From NCBI RefSeq assembly GCF_900111125.1, contig NZ_FOGE01000001.1, forward strand, positions 186,001 to 250,000: a stretch of DNA of 64,000 bases, in the 5' to 3' direction. This DNA is from Sphingobium sp. YR768 (GTDB lineage Bacteria; Pseudomonadota; Alphaproteobacteria; Sphingomonadales; Sphingomonadaceae). How positions within the stretch are numbered: the first letter of the stretch is position 1; each line of letters begins with the position of its first letter. The notes below the pieces were generated by a model that saw only the letters and a list, made by a program, of their open reading frames with translations, searched no databases and was not told where the DNA came from. Of the stretch, positions 1 to 6,888 are shown in pieces. A program made the position numbers and the translations under genes.

Positions 1-244
1 ATTTCTGTGGTTCGTGCGGCTCTGCAAGAGTCGCTCGACCGCACAGAAGTTGGCCGAGGACGGGCATGTCCGCCTCAACGGCCGCCGCATCGACCGCGCC
101 CACGCCCCGGTGCGCGCGGGCGATCTGATCACCTTCCCCCATGGCGACACCGTCCGCGTGGTCCGCGTGACGGCATTGCCCTTGCGACGTGGCCCGGCAC
201 CGGAAGCGGAAGGCTGCTATGAGGAACTGACGGTCGGGGAGTAG
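1..244 (+). CDS. S4-domain RNA-binding protein (Hsp15-like), 5' end outside window
   Basis: The frame is open to the left edge. It reads a partial S4 RNA-binding fold (FVRLCKSRSTAQKLAEDG, then VRLNGRRIDRAHAPVRAGD), which is the usual pattern of Hsp15/YrfH-type proteins that bind rRNA on stalled or free 50S subunits. The first residues of the S4 domain lie upstream of the window. A GTG at 14 is internal to the domain and is probably not the start. The C-terminal tail is short and acidic. In alphaproteobacteria this gene often follows a helicase gene and precedes fdxA and carD; the latter two are present here. Fold assignment is confident; the rRNA role is by family. Confidence 0.8.
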   Translation, partial: FLWFVRLCKSRSTAQKLAEDGHVRLNGRRIDRAHAPVRAGDLITFPHGDTVRVVRVTALPLRRGPAPEAEGCYEELTVGE

Positions 245-315
245 AGACGCTGCCCATCATTTGGCGCGCTCCCCACATTTGTGATAATGTTCGCACCAAC
301 GCCATAGAGGTGCCT

Positions 316-573
316 ATGAGCCGCCTGACCATCGATATGACCGACCAGCAGCATCAGAGCCTGAAGGCAATGGCCGCTCTGCAAGGCAAGACCATTAAGC
401 AATATGCGCTGGAACGCCTCTTCCCCCAGCAGAAGTCGGACGCCGATGACGCATGGCAGGAATTGCGGCAGTTGCTCGATGCGCGCGTTGAAGAAGGACT
501 GGCAGGAAAAGTTTCGCCACTTTCCCCCTTACAAATCATTGAACAGGAACTCGGGCCGGACTGGCGAGATTGA
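316..573 (+). CDS. ParD/RHH-type antitoxin of a type II TA pair
   Basis: An 85-residue protein. Its N-terminus (MSRLTIDMTDQQHQSLKAMA) looks like a ribbon-helix-helix DNA-binding segment, and its C-terminus (ELRQLLDARVEEGLAG, then PLQIIEQELGPDW) looks like a ParD toxin-binding tail. ATG 316 is preferred over GTG 310 because AGAGG at 306-310 then serves as its ribosome site. The stop overlaps the start of the downstream ParE-like gene, so the two are translationally coupled. Expected role: neutralise the toxin and repress the operon promoter. The family call rests on pattern and context. Confidence 0.8.
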   Translation: MSRLTIDMTDQQHQSLKAMAALQGKTIKQYALERLFPQQKSDADDAWQELRQLLDARVEEGLAGKVSPLSPLQIIEQELGPDWRD

Positions 574-893
574 GCCCCGCTTATGTCCTGACGTCAACAG
601 CGGCGGCGGAACTCAGGGCGATCGTCAGTCATACCCGCCGTCATTGGGGCCAAAGGCAGGCGGGCGTTTATGCCGACCAACTGCTGACCGCGATGGACGG
701 ACTGACCGCTGGTCTGGGCGCCTACAAAGATTTGCATGAATTGCGCACCGGCCTTCGGGCAATTCGCTGCGGCCATCATTATATTTATGTCGTCATCAGG
801 CCAGAAGTCCCTGCTCTTATCATTGTCATCCTGCATGAACGCATGGACCTGATGACCCGACTGTCCGGGCGGATCGACACGCCGAAGAAGTAG
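570..893 (+). CDS. ParE/RelE-superfamily toxin
   Basis: A 107-residue basic protein with the ParE layout: an N-terminal strand ([15 protein letters not shown]), two helices ([18 protein letters not shown]), then strands including [19 protein letters not shown] and a C-terminal [12 protein letters not shown] like the IL-H-x-x-MD ending of ParE toxins. The only start that keeps the first strand is TTG 570, which shares bases with the antitoxin stop. A TTG start plus overlap should keep toxin output low. ParE proteins usually poison gyrase; RelE relatives cut mRNA. Which activity applies cannot be told from sequence alone. Confidence 0.85.
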   Translation: MSPAYVLTSTAAAELRAIVSHTRRHWGQRQAGVYADQLLTAMDGLTAGLGAYKDLHELRTGLRAIRCGHHYIYVVIRPEVPALIIVILHERMDLMTRLSGRIDTPKK

Positions 894-1027
894 CCAATAG
901 CCGCCCCGAAATTGCGAGTCGCTCGCACCAAACAAGCCCTAAACCCCTGGCAACAATATCCTCATTGACCTTCGCGCGCGGCGGGCATAGCAGGGCCGCG
1001 TTTTTCCAAGTCAAGAGTGCCCAGACA

Positions 1028-1366
1028 ATGACCTATGTCGTGACCGACAACTGCATCCGCTGCAAATATATGGATTGCGTCGAGGTCTGCCCCGTGGATT
1101 GTTTCTACGAGGGCGAGAATATGCTGGTCATCAATCCCAACGAGTGCATCGACTGCGGCGTGTGCGAACCCGAATGCCCGGCCGAGGCGATTCTGCCGGA
1201 TACCGAAAACGGCCTTGAAAAATGGCTGGAGCTGAACACCAAATATTCGGCGGAATGGCCCAACATCACGGTCAAGGGCGAGGCCCCGGCCGATGCCGAC
1301 GCGATGAGCGGCGTCGAGAACAAGCTGGAGCAATTCTTCTCCCCCGAACCGGGTGAAGGCAGCTAA
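1028..1366 (+). CDS. fdxA: 7Fe ferredoxin FdxA
   Basis: A 112-residue seven-iron ferredoxin and soluble electron carrier. The N-terminal pattern C9-x2-C12-x4-C17-x3-C21-P and the second set C40-x2-C43-x2-C46-x3-C50-P match Azotobacter FdI-type ferredoxins. By analogy C9, C17 and C50 would hold the [3Fe-4S] cluster and C21, C40, C43 and C46 the [4Fe-4S] cluster. The C-terminal region (about 60-112) is the family's extension. It is followed by a strong hairpin terminator and then carD, a common order in alphaproteobacteria. The redox partner is not visible here. Confidence 0.96.
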   Translation: MTYVVTDNCIRCKYMDCVEVCPVDCFYEGENMLVINPNECIDCGVCEPECPAEAILPDTENGLEKWLELNTKYSAEWPNITVKGEAPADADAMSGVENKLEQFFSPEPGEGS

Positions 1367-1410
1367 GCCAAGGGCGGCCCTTCGTCCCAAATTGCGCCAT
1401 ATTTACCGGC

Positions 1411-1451
1411 CCACCCCCAGACATTGTGTCCGGGGGTGGTAATTTTGTTAC
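1411..1451 (+). terminator. Rho-independent terminator after fdxA
   Basis: CCACCCCC at 1411-1418 pairs with GGGGGTGG at 1432-1439 across a 13-nt loop, and is followed by a T-rich tail (TAATTTTGTT). It lies 45 bases past the fdxA stop. The rest of the gap to carD (1452-1620) would hold the carD promoter, but no confident -35/-10 pair was assigned. Confidence 0.8.
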
Positions 1452-1620
1452 GAATCTGCTAAATAGGGCCGCAACGGTCGGATATATCCCCCTTATATCC
1501 CGCCCTGGAGAATAAGCTTCATGTCTTGACGGTGGCGCCGTGGACTTCCCGGCATTTGCTTTTCTCGCGCATCTGCCTCCGCGTTCGTCCCGTTCCCCGG
1601 TTGAATTGGAAAGGTATCAA

Positions 1621-2148
1621 ATGGCTGCCAAGGCGCTGTCCTTTGACGTTGGTGATTATGTCGTTTATCCCAAGCATGGCGTAGGCCGTGTGATCGAACT
1701 CCAGAAGGAGCAGATTGCGGGCATGGAACTGGAGTTGTACGTGCTCCGTTTCGAAAAGGAGCGGATGACGCTCCGCGTGCCGACCAACAAGGCCGAAGGC
1801 GTGGGGATGCGCAAGCTGTCCTCCAACAAGACCCTCGAAGAATCGATGGAAACCTTGAAGGGCAAGCCCAAGGTCAAGCGCACCATGTGGTCGCGCCGCG
1901 CCCAGGAATATGAAGCGAAGATCAATTCGGGCGACCTGGTGTCGATCGCCGAAGTGACCCGCGATCTGTTCCGCGCCGACGATCAGCCGGAACAGAGCTA
2001 TTCGGAGCGCCAGATCTTCGAAGCGGCCTCCAGCCGCCTCGCCCGCGAACTGGCTGCGATGGAAGAAACGGACGAGCCGGCCGCGCTCAAGAAGATCCTG
2101 TTCATCCTGAACGAAGCCGCGCCCAAATATGCGAAGGTCGAAGGCTGA
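1621..2148 (+). CDS. carD: CarD-family RNA polymerase-binding regulator
   Basis: A 175-residue protein. The N-terminal half is a CarD/CdnL Tudor-like RNAP-interacting domain (FDVGDYVVYPKHGVGRVIEL, then a strand with MELELYVLRFEKERMTLRVP). The C-terminal half is helical (WSRRAQEYEAKINSGD, then RQIFEAASSRLARELA) and binds DNA at the upstream edge of the -10 element in characterised homologues. CarD stabilises open complexes at many promoters. The start at 1621 gives the normal family length. It is a single transcription unit with its own terminator. Confidence 0.96.
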   Translation: MAAKALSFDVGDYVVYPKHGVGRVIELQKEQIAGMELELYVLRFEKERMTLRVPTNKAEGVGMRKLSSNKTLEESMETLKGKPKVKRTMWSRRAQEYEAKINSGDLVSIAEVTRDLFRADDQPEQSYSERQIFEAASSRLARELAAMEETDEPAALKKILFILNEAAPKYAKVEG

Positions 2149-2175
2149 CCCCTTCCCTTTCATGACGAAAACCGG

Positions 2176-2205
2176 AAAGGGCGCTCCGCAAGGGGCGCCC
2201 TTTCT
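2176..2205 (+). terminator. Rho-independent terminator after carD
   Basis: AAAGGGCGC at 2176-2184 pairs with GCGCCCTTT at 2195-2203, with T residues closing the stem, 28 bases after the carD stop. Confidence 0.8.
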
Positions 2206-2276
2206 CGTATGACGCTGCGGAAATCCGGTGCTCGTCCGTTGATCCCCGGTGACATCGTCATGAGGGGAAACAGGCC

Positions 2277-3434
2277 ATGCACGACCAGATTGAAGCCAAA
2301 GCAGACCTTATCCAGCGCGGCTATTCGCGCCGTCAGGCCGCCCGCATCCTGAGCGTGCTGGGCGCAGGCGTCGCCGCCGCGACCGCCGGAACGCCGGTCT
2401 GGGCCCAGCGCAACGATGGCCCGGAGGAAGGCAATTTCCCCAAGGTCCGCATCGGCTCCAACGAATGCTGGACCGGCCCCTTCCCGGTAGCGCAGGCCGA
2501 AGCCGCCAGGATCATCGGCCATGCCAATTTCTATCATCCCGGCACCGAAGTCAGTGATTTCAAGAAGACGCTGGCCACGATCGAGGCTGTGCCCACCGAC
2601 CATATCCTGCCCTGGCCCGGCTCCAGCGATCCGCTTTCGCGCATCGTCGTCGCCTTCTGCTCACCGCAAAAGGGGCTGGTGACGGCGGATGTCAGCTATG
2701 AACAGCCCTGGGGCACGGCCGAATGGGCCGGTGCGAAGGTGACGAAGGTGCCGCTGACCAGCGATTATCGCCATGATGTGAAGGCGATGCTGGCGGCCGA
2801 TCCCAATGCCGGCCTCTATTATGTCTGCTCGCCCAACAACCCCACCGGCACGCTGACGCCGATCGACGATATCGAATGGCTGGTCGCCAACAAGCCGGCC
2901 GGATCGGTCGTGCTGGTGGACGAAGCCTATCTCCATTTCTCGCACGGCAAGTCCGCCGCCTATCTAGCCGCCAAGCGCGACGATGTGGTCGTGCTGCGCA
3001 CCTTCTCCAAGCTGTTCGGCATGGCCGGCATGCGGCTGGGCGCGACCATCGCCTCGCCCAAGCTGCACGAACAGTTGATGCGTTATGACGGCAAGCGCAT
3101 GTCGACCAACCTGCCGCTGCCCTCGGTGGTGTGCGGCACCGTCGCCCTGACGCAGAAGGCGCTGATCGAGCAGCGCCGCGCCGAAATGATCGCCGCCCGC
3201 GACTTCACTTTCGCCCATCTCAAGAAGCGCGGCATCACATTCATCCCGTCGGACGCAAACATGTTCATGGTCGACTGGGGCAAGCCGGCCAAGGGCGTGC
3301 AGGAGCAGTTCCTGGCGGCGGGCGTGGGCATCGGTCGCAACTGGGCACCCTGGCCCACCATGTCGCGGATCACGGTGGGATCGATGGCGGACATGCAGGC
3401 TTTCTGCGCCGCCCTCGACCGCATCATGGTGTGA
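2277..3434 (+). CDS. PLP-dependent aminotransferase (HisC-like, fold type I) with Tat-type leader
   Basis: 385 residues. The C-terminal ~340 form a fold-type-I aminotransferase of the histidinol-phosphate subgroup: substrate loop SPNNPTGTLTP, VLVDEAYLHFS, and the PLP-lysine motif RTFSKLFGMAGMRLG. The first ~45 residues are not part of the enzyme. They carry YSRRQAARILSVLGAG followed by an Ala-rich hydrophobic stretch and an AQR cleavage-like site, so they resemble a twin-arginine leader. An exported PLP enzyme would be folded with cofactor before Tat export. AGGGG lies upstream of the ATG at 2277. Substrate unknown; no his genes are adjacent. Confidence 0.88.
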   Translation: MHDQIEAKADLIQRGYSRRQAARILSVLGAGVAAATAGTPVWAQRNDGPEEGNFPKVRIGSNECWTGPFPVAQAEAARIIGHANFYHPGTEVSDFKKTLATIEAVPTDHILPWPGSSDPLSRIVVAFCSPQKGLVTADVSYEQPWGTAEWAGAKVTKVPLTSDYRHDVKAMLAADPNAGLYYVCSPNNPTGTLTPIDDIEWLVANKPAGSVVLVDEAYLHFSHGKSAAYLAAKRDDVVVLRTFSKLFGMAGMRLGATIASPKLHEQLMRYDGKRMSTNLPLPSVVCGTVALTQKALIEQRRAEMIAARDFTFAHLKKRGITFIPSDANMFMVDWGKPAKGVQEQFLAAGVGIGRNWAPWPTMSRITVGSMADMQAFCAALDRIMV

Positions 3435-3471
3435 CGGGCTACTGGTTAAACCATCGAACCTTAACCAAGCC

Positions 3472-3548
3472 CCGTTCGGGTTGAGCCTGTCGAAGCCCTG
3501 CCCTTTTCTTAAAGAAGAACGGCCCTTCGACAGGCTCAGGGCGAACGG
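3472..3548. repeat. Inverted-repeat element, family A copy 1
   Basis: CCGTTCGGGTTGAGCCTGTC at the left arm (3472-3495 in full) is the near-perfect reverse complement of the right arm at 3525-3548, across 29 bases. Related elements lie at 59403-59499 and 61311-61425. It sits between two gene ends and has no coding potential, so it looks like a REP/MITE-like intergenic repeat. Confidence 0.8.
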
Positions 3549-3594
3549 ATACAGAAGTGATCCCTAATTGGCGAACGATGCCTGATCCGACAGG

Positions 3595-3849
3595 TTACTG
3601 CCCCTTCACGCTATCGGCGGCGTCCTTTGCGGCGTCGCCGACATCGCTCGCCGCCTGACCGACCTGCGTCGCGGCGGTCGACACTGCATCATCCTTGCGG
3701 CTCTGGCTGCTGATCAGGAAGAAGGCGGCCACCGCCACCACGACGACCAGCAGCAGGACGGCGAACATCGTGCCGCCGCCACCGCTGCGCCGTTCGATGA
3801 TCGTGGTGGTCGTCGCCGGACGTTCCTGTTCGACCTGATAATCGGCCAT
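3595..3849 (-). CDS. Small single-pass membrane protein of unknown function
   Basis: 84 residues with three parts: a polar N-terminus (about 1-27, ending in a Gly stretch), one hydrophobic segment (MFAVLLLVVVVAVAAFFLI, about 28-46), and a small-residue-rich tail (QVGQAASDVGDAAKDAADSV) of likely amphipathic helix like those in stress-related YtxH/CsbD-type tails. GAGGAGG lies 11 bases before the ATG, a strong ribosome site. Upstream GGAACC followed after about 16 bases by a CATT element is near an EcfG stress promoter but has a mismatch. No function can be named. Confidence 0.75.
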   Translation of the reverse strand: MADYQVEQERPATTTTIIERRSGGGGTMFAVLLLVVVVAVAAFFLISSQSRKDDAVSTAATQVGQAASDVGDAAKDAADSVKGQ

Positions 3850-3929
3850 GTCTCTAACTCCTCCTCAAGCCACCCGCGCGGATAAATGCGCAGGCCGGTG
3901 GCAAGGTTCCGGGGAGGAAGGCGGCGCGA

Positions 3930-4433
3930 TCAGTCCTGTATGGGGACGAAGGCGCCCTTGGCGCGATCCTTGATCACCTTGTCGGCGCGGAAGACCGATC
4001 CGCTCATGGTGATATAGACGCCCGGTTCGGCGACCTGCGCCGTAGCGAACGCCATGCCCAGGTTGAAGCTGGCGTCACTCTCGCCAAAACGCGCCGGGGC
4101 CAGCGCGCCGACCAGCACGACCGTCTTGCCGGGAATGTCCTTCAGCAGCTTCGCCGTCTCGGTCATGGTGTCGGTGCCATGGGTGATAACGATATGCTGT
4201 TCGCGCGCGGCGGCCACACGCGCAGCGATCAGCGCCCGGTCGCCATCGTCCAGTTCCAGACTGTCCTTGCGGGTAATTTCCTCGATCCGGAAGGGCCGCT
4301 TCACGCGCGCTACTTCCAGCAGCTTGGCCATCACCGTTTCGCCGACCTGATAGTCGGACAGGGCGTCGAAATAGATTTTGTCGATCGTCCCGCCGGTGGT
4401 CAGCAGCAGGATGGGGGTTTCAGGGGACAGCAT
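3930..4433 (-). CDS. Short asparaginase-like protein (N-terminal domain only)
   Basis: 167 residues against about 330 for ordinary L-asparaginases. The N-terminal catalytic domain is present: LLTTGGTIDKIY with the first nucleophilic Thr, HGTDTMTETA with the second Thr-Asp pair, and SGSVFRADKVIKDRAKGAF supplying a possible catalytic Lys. The C-terminal domain is absent, and the reading frame ends with a normal stop. No remnant of the missing half follows. Short asparaginase-domain proteins of this size are known as a separate subgroup, so this is more likely a complete gene than a fragment. Substrate uncertain. Confidence 0.82.
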   Translation of the reverse strand: MLSPETPILLLTTGGTIDKIYFDALSDYQVGETVMAKLLEVARVKRPFRIEEITRKDSLELDDGDRALIAARVAAAREQHIVITHGTDTMTETAKLLKDIPGKTVVLVGALAPARFGESDASFNLGMAFATAQVAEPGVYITMSGSVFRADKVIKDRAKGAFVPIQD

Positions 4434-4510
4434 GGCGCGACTCCGGATCAGTTTGCGCGGCCATTAGAATATTTGCCGCTGACGTGAAACCCACGATCCC
4501 GCAACCAAGC

Positions 4511-4583
4511 TGCTCCTGCGGAAGCAGGAGCCCAGGATGCAGGGCACATCGTTCGATGCTGGGCTCCTGCTTCCGCAGGAGCA
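4511..4583. repeat. Perfect 25-bp inverted repeat, family B copy 1
   Basis: TGCTCCTGCGGAAGCAGGAG plus CCCAG (4511-4535) is exactly repeated as its reverse complement at 4559-4583, across 23 bases. Each arm is itself nearly palindromic, so the RNA could fold as one long hairpin or two small ones. A diverged copy is at 52661-52744. It lies in the 159-bp gap between the proC stop and the start of the divergent-facing asparaginase gene. Confidence 0.85.
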
Positions 4584-4592
4584 CCGGGCCTT

Positions 4593-5414
4593 CTACGCCC
4601 CGCGCGCCATCGCCTCGCCACGGTCGCGCGCGGCGGCGAGCGTGTCGGTCAGCAGGGTCAGCAACCTGTCGTCAGCATCAAGGACATTCAGCCCCTCGCG
4701 CGTCATGCCGCCGGGGCTGGCGACCCGGTCGGCCAGTGTCGCGGGGTTATCTGCGGCGCGGGCAGCCATGTTCGCCGATCCCTGCACCGTCGCCAGCGCC
4801 ATGCGCGCGGCCTGATCCGCCGGAATGCCGATCGCTTGCCCCGCGCGCGCCAGTGCATCGGCAAAGCGGAACAGGAAGGCCGGGCCACAGCCCGACAGCG
4901 CCGTCACCTGATTGAACAGGGTTTCGTCGCTGATCCATTCGGCCAGGCCCAGCGGCTGGATGAGCGCATCCACATCCGCCTTGGCAGCGGCATCGGTGGT
5001 CGCATCGGTGAAGAGCGCCGTCACGCCCTCCCCCAGCCCCACCGGCAGGTTGGGCATGGCGCGCACGATATCGCGCGCGCCGGGGAAGCGGCTGCGCAGA
5101 TCGGCCAGCGTGGTGCCCGCAAGGATCGAGACGATCGGCGTGCCGGCATTGCACAGCGGCGCCAGCGCGGCGGCGACATCGGCAATCTGATAGGGCTTCA
5201 TGCCCAGCAAAATCGTCGTTCCGCCCGGCAAGGCGGCGGGATAGTCCGTCACGACCGTCACGCCATCGGCCACCGGCCGGCCGCTGGGGCGCAGCACGGT
5301 GACGCGCGCGGGATCGAGGCCGCAGTCCAGCCAGCGCGACAACATCTGCCCCGCCATATTGCCGCAGCCGACAAGGAAGAGATGGCCGGGGAAGAGATGG
5401 TCGGGCCAGATCAT
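4593..5414 (-). CDS. proC: Pyrroline-5-carboxylate reductase
   Basis: About 273 residues; catalyses the last step of proline synthesis (P5C to proline with NAD(P)H). An N-terminal Rossmann site (FLVGCGNMAGQMLSRWL) is followed by LLGMKPYQIADV, IVRAMPNLPVGLGEGVTAL and the family signature region ALSGCGPAFLFRFADAL, then VASPGGMTREGL near the C-terminus. ATG 5414 clears the ybjN stop by 10 bases; GTG 5420 has better spacing to GGGGAGG and is an alternative start. Last gene of a ubiK-ybjN-proC run. Confidence 0.95.
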   Translation of the reverse strand: MIWPDHLFPGHLFLVGCGNMAGQMLSRWLDCGLDPARVTVLRPSGRPVADGVTVVTDYPAALPGGTTILLGMKPYQIADVAAALAPLCNAGTPIVSILAGTTLADLRSRFPGARDIVRAMPNLPVGLGEGVTALFTDATTDAAAKADVDALIQPLGLAEWISDETLFNQVTALSGCGPAFLFRFADALARAGQAIGIPADQAARMALATVQGSANMAARAADNPATLADRVASPGGMTREGLNVLDADDRLLTLLTDTLAAARDRGEAMARGA

Positions 5415-5424
5415 CGTCACGGGA

Positions 5425-5931
5425 TCAGGCCTCCCCACGGGTTTCGATCAGGCTGGCGGAAATCGCCTCCGTCGGCGACTTTCCGCCCCACAGGACGAAC
5501 TGGAACACCGGATAGAAGCGTTCGCATTCGTCGATCGCGGTTTCCACCAGCAACTGCGCCTGATCCAGCGTCAGCGTGCCGCCAACACCCAGCAGGGCGC
5601 CATGACGGAACAGCACGATGCCGCTGGACGACCACAGCTCGAAATGGCCGATCCAAAGCTGCTCGTTGATCAGGCCCAGCGTTTCATAGACGGTGGCGCG
5701 CTTGTCTTCGCTGACCCGGATATCGGGCATGGCGAGCAGTTGCAGCACCTGATCCTCATCACGCCAGATGCCGCGCAGCTCATATTGCGCCCACGACCCT
5801 TGCGTATGCGCAACGATCTCATCCTCGCCGATCTGCTCGTAGCTCCAGCCATGCGCCTCGTAAAAGGCCGCCAGCATATCGATCGGCGCGGCCTCCTGAC
5901 CGCCATGTTCAAATTCGTCGCTATCCATCAT
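5425..5931 (-). CDS. YbjN domain-containing protein
   Basis: 168 residues forming a type III secretion chaperone-like YbjN fold: PIDMLAAFYEAHGWSYEQIG, a strand with SWAQYELRGIWRDEDQVLQL, and a C-terminal helix QAQLLVETAIDECERFYPVF. YbjN proteins are small soluble proteins linked in E. coli to stress and motility regulation; their molecular role is unclear. The gene is placed directly before proC with a short gap and after ubiK, an order seen in many alphaproteobacteria. Family assignment is confident, function is not. Confidence 0.88.
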   Translation of the reverse strand: MMDSDEFEHGGQEAAPIDMLAAFYEAHGWSYEQIGEDEIVAHTQGSWAQYELRGIWRDEDQVLQLLAMPDIRVSEDKRATVYETLGLINEQLWIGHFELWSSSGIVLFRHGALLGVGGTLTLDQAQLLVETAIDECERFYPVFQFVLWGGKSPTEAISASLIETRGEA

Positions 5932-5973
5932 CGGCGCGCCTTATCACCGCATGCGGCGAAAGGACAGAAGCGA

Positions 5974-6273
5974 TCAGTTCGCGTCGCCGGCCTTGGGCTT
6001 GGCGATCTTGACGCTCTTGGTGATCGGCTCGGGCGCCTTGCCTTCCAGCGCGTCGAGGCGGGCCTTCAGCAATTCCACCTCTTCGCGCGCGGCGGCGGCG
6101 ACAGCCTTGACCGCATCAAATTCTTCGCGCGACACGAAGTCCATGCCGCCGATCCAGTCCTTCGCCCGTTCGCGCGCATTGGATTCGAATTCGCGCGTCA
6201 TGCCCGCCACCGTACCGGCAGCGCCGTTCACCAGCTTGGCCAGATCGTCGAAAAAGCGGTTTTCGCTCTGCAT
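5974..6273 (-). CDS. ubiK: UbiK-type accessory factor (BMFP/DUF526)
   Basis: 99 residues. An N-terminal amphipathic helix (NRFFDDLAKLVNGAAGTV) and a C-terminal coiled-coil trimerisation helix (EELLKARLDALEG-like, with FVSREEFDAVKAVAAAARE before it) match UbiK/BMFP proteins. UbiK binds UbiJ and lipids and aids aerobic ubiquinone synthesis. The tail after about residue 80 is Lys/Pro/Ala-rich. It lies between tspO and ybjN on the same strand. Confidence 0.88.
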   Translation of the reverse strand: MQSENRFFDDLAKLVNGAAGTVAGMTREFESNARERAKDWIGGMDFVSREEFDAVKAVAAAAREEVELLKARLDALEGKAPEPITKSVKIAKPKAGDAN

Positions 6274-6315
6274 TGCACTTGTCCTCGTTGCGGCGCGCGG
6301 ATCACGCGCCCGTCA

Positions 6316-6864
6316 TCATATCTGGGTCTTGAGCGCCGGTGCGACAAGGGTCGCCGCATCCGGGTTCAGGCGGCCGATCTCATAGTTGAGGAAAGAGGCG
6401 AAAGCCAGCCAGACCAGATAGGGTAGCAGCAGCACGCCCGCGAACCGGCGAATGCGCCAGAAGAGCGCCACCGTCACGGCCACGAGGACGAACAGAAACA
6501 GGATCAGCGCCAGCGCGCTGCCCACCTGATGCGCGCGAAAAAAGAGCGGCGACCAGATCAGGTTGAGCAGGAACTGGACGATGAACAGCGCGATCGCCGG
6601 CCCCCGCCCCTTCGCCCCGCGCGCATGCAGCACGATGGCGAAGGCCAGCGCCATCAGCACATAAAGGATGGTCCAGGCGACGGCGAATGCCCAGCCCGGT
6701 GGCATCAATGCTGGCTTTTCCAACGCATCGAACCAGCGATTGCCATAGCCGCTATTGGCCATCTTCCCCGACAGGAAGCCCAGCGCGACGATGACGGGAA
6801 CGGTGAACAATGCCCATCGCAGATAGGCGAGACGTAACTGACCCTGGGACGCAATCTCGTTCAT
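6316..6864 (-). CDS. tspO: TspO/MBR family membrane protein
   Basis: 182 residues with about five transmembrane helices. Recognisable TspO features include WFDALEKPALMPPGWAFAV (the W-x-x-L-x-KP-x-x-x-PP motif) and VAWTILYVLMALAFAIVL, with FLLNLIWSPLFF later in the protein. TspO proteins bind porphyrins and cholesterol-like ligands and modulate tetrapyrrole or stress signalling in Rhodobacter. ATG 6864 is chosen over TTG 6873 because of GGGGAG upstream. It may be co-transcribed with ubiK. Confidence 0.93.
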   Translation of the reverse strand: MNEIASQGQLRLAYLRWALFTVPVIVALGFLSGKMANSGYGNRWFDALEKPALMPPGWAFAVAWTILYVLMALAFAIVLHARGAKGRGPAIALFIVQFLLNLIWSPLFFRAHQVGSALALILFLFVLVAVTVALFWRIRRFAGVLLLPYLVWLAFASFLNYEIGRLNPDAATLVAPALKTQI

Positions 6865-6888
6865 CGAAAGCAAAACTCCCCGCGCATG

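Noticed and set aside
594..1390. Minus-strand frames of 113 and 142 codons over the toxin and fdxA
   Set aside because: Shadows of well-supported plus-strand genes.
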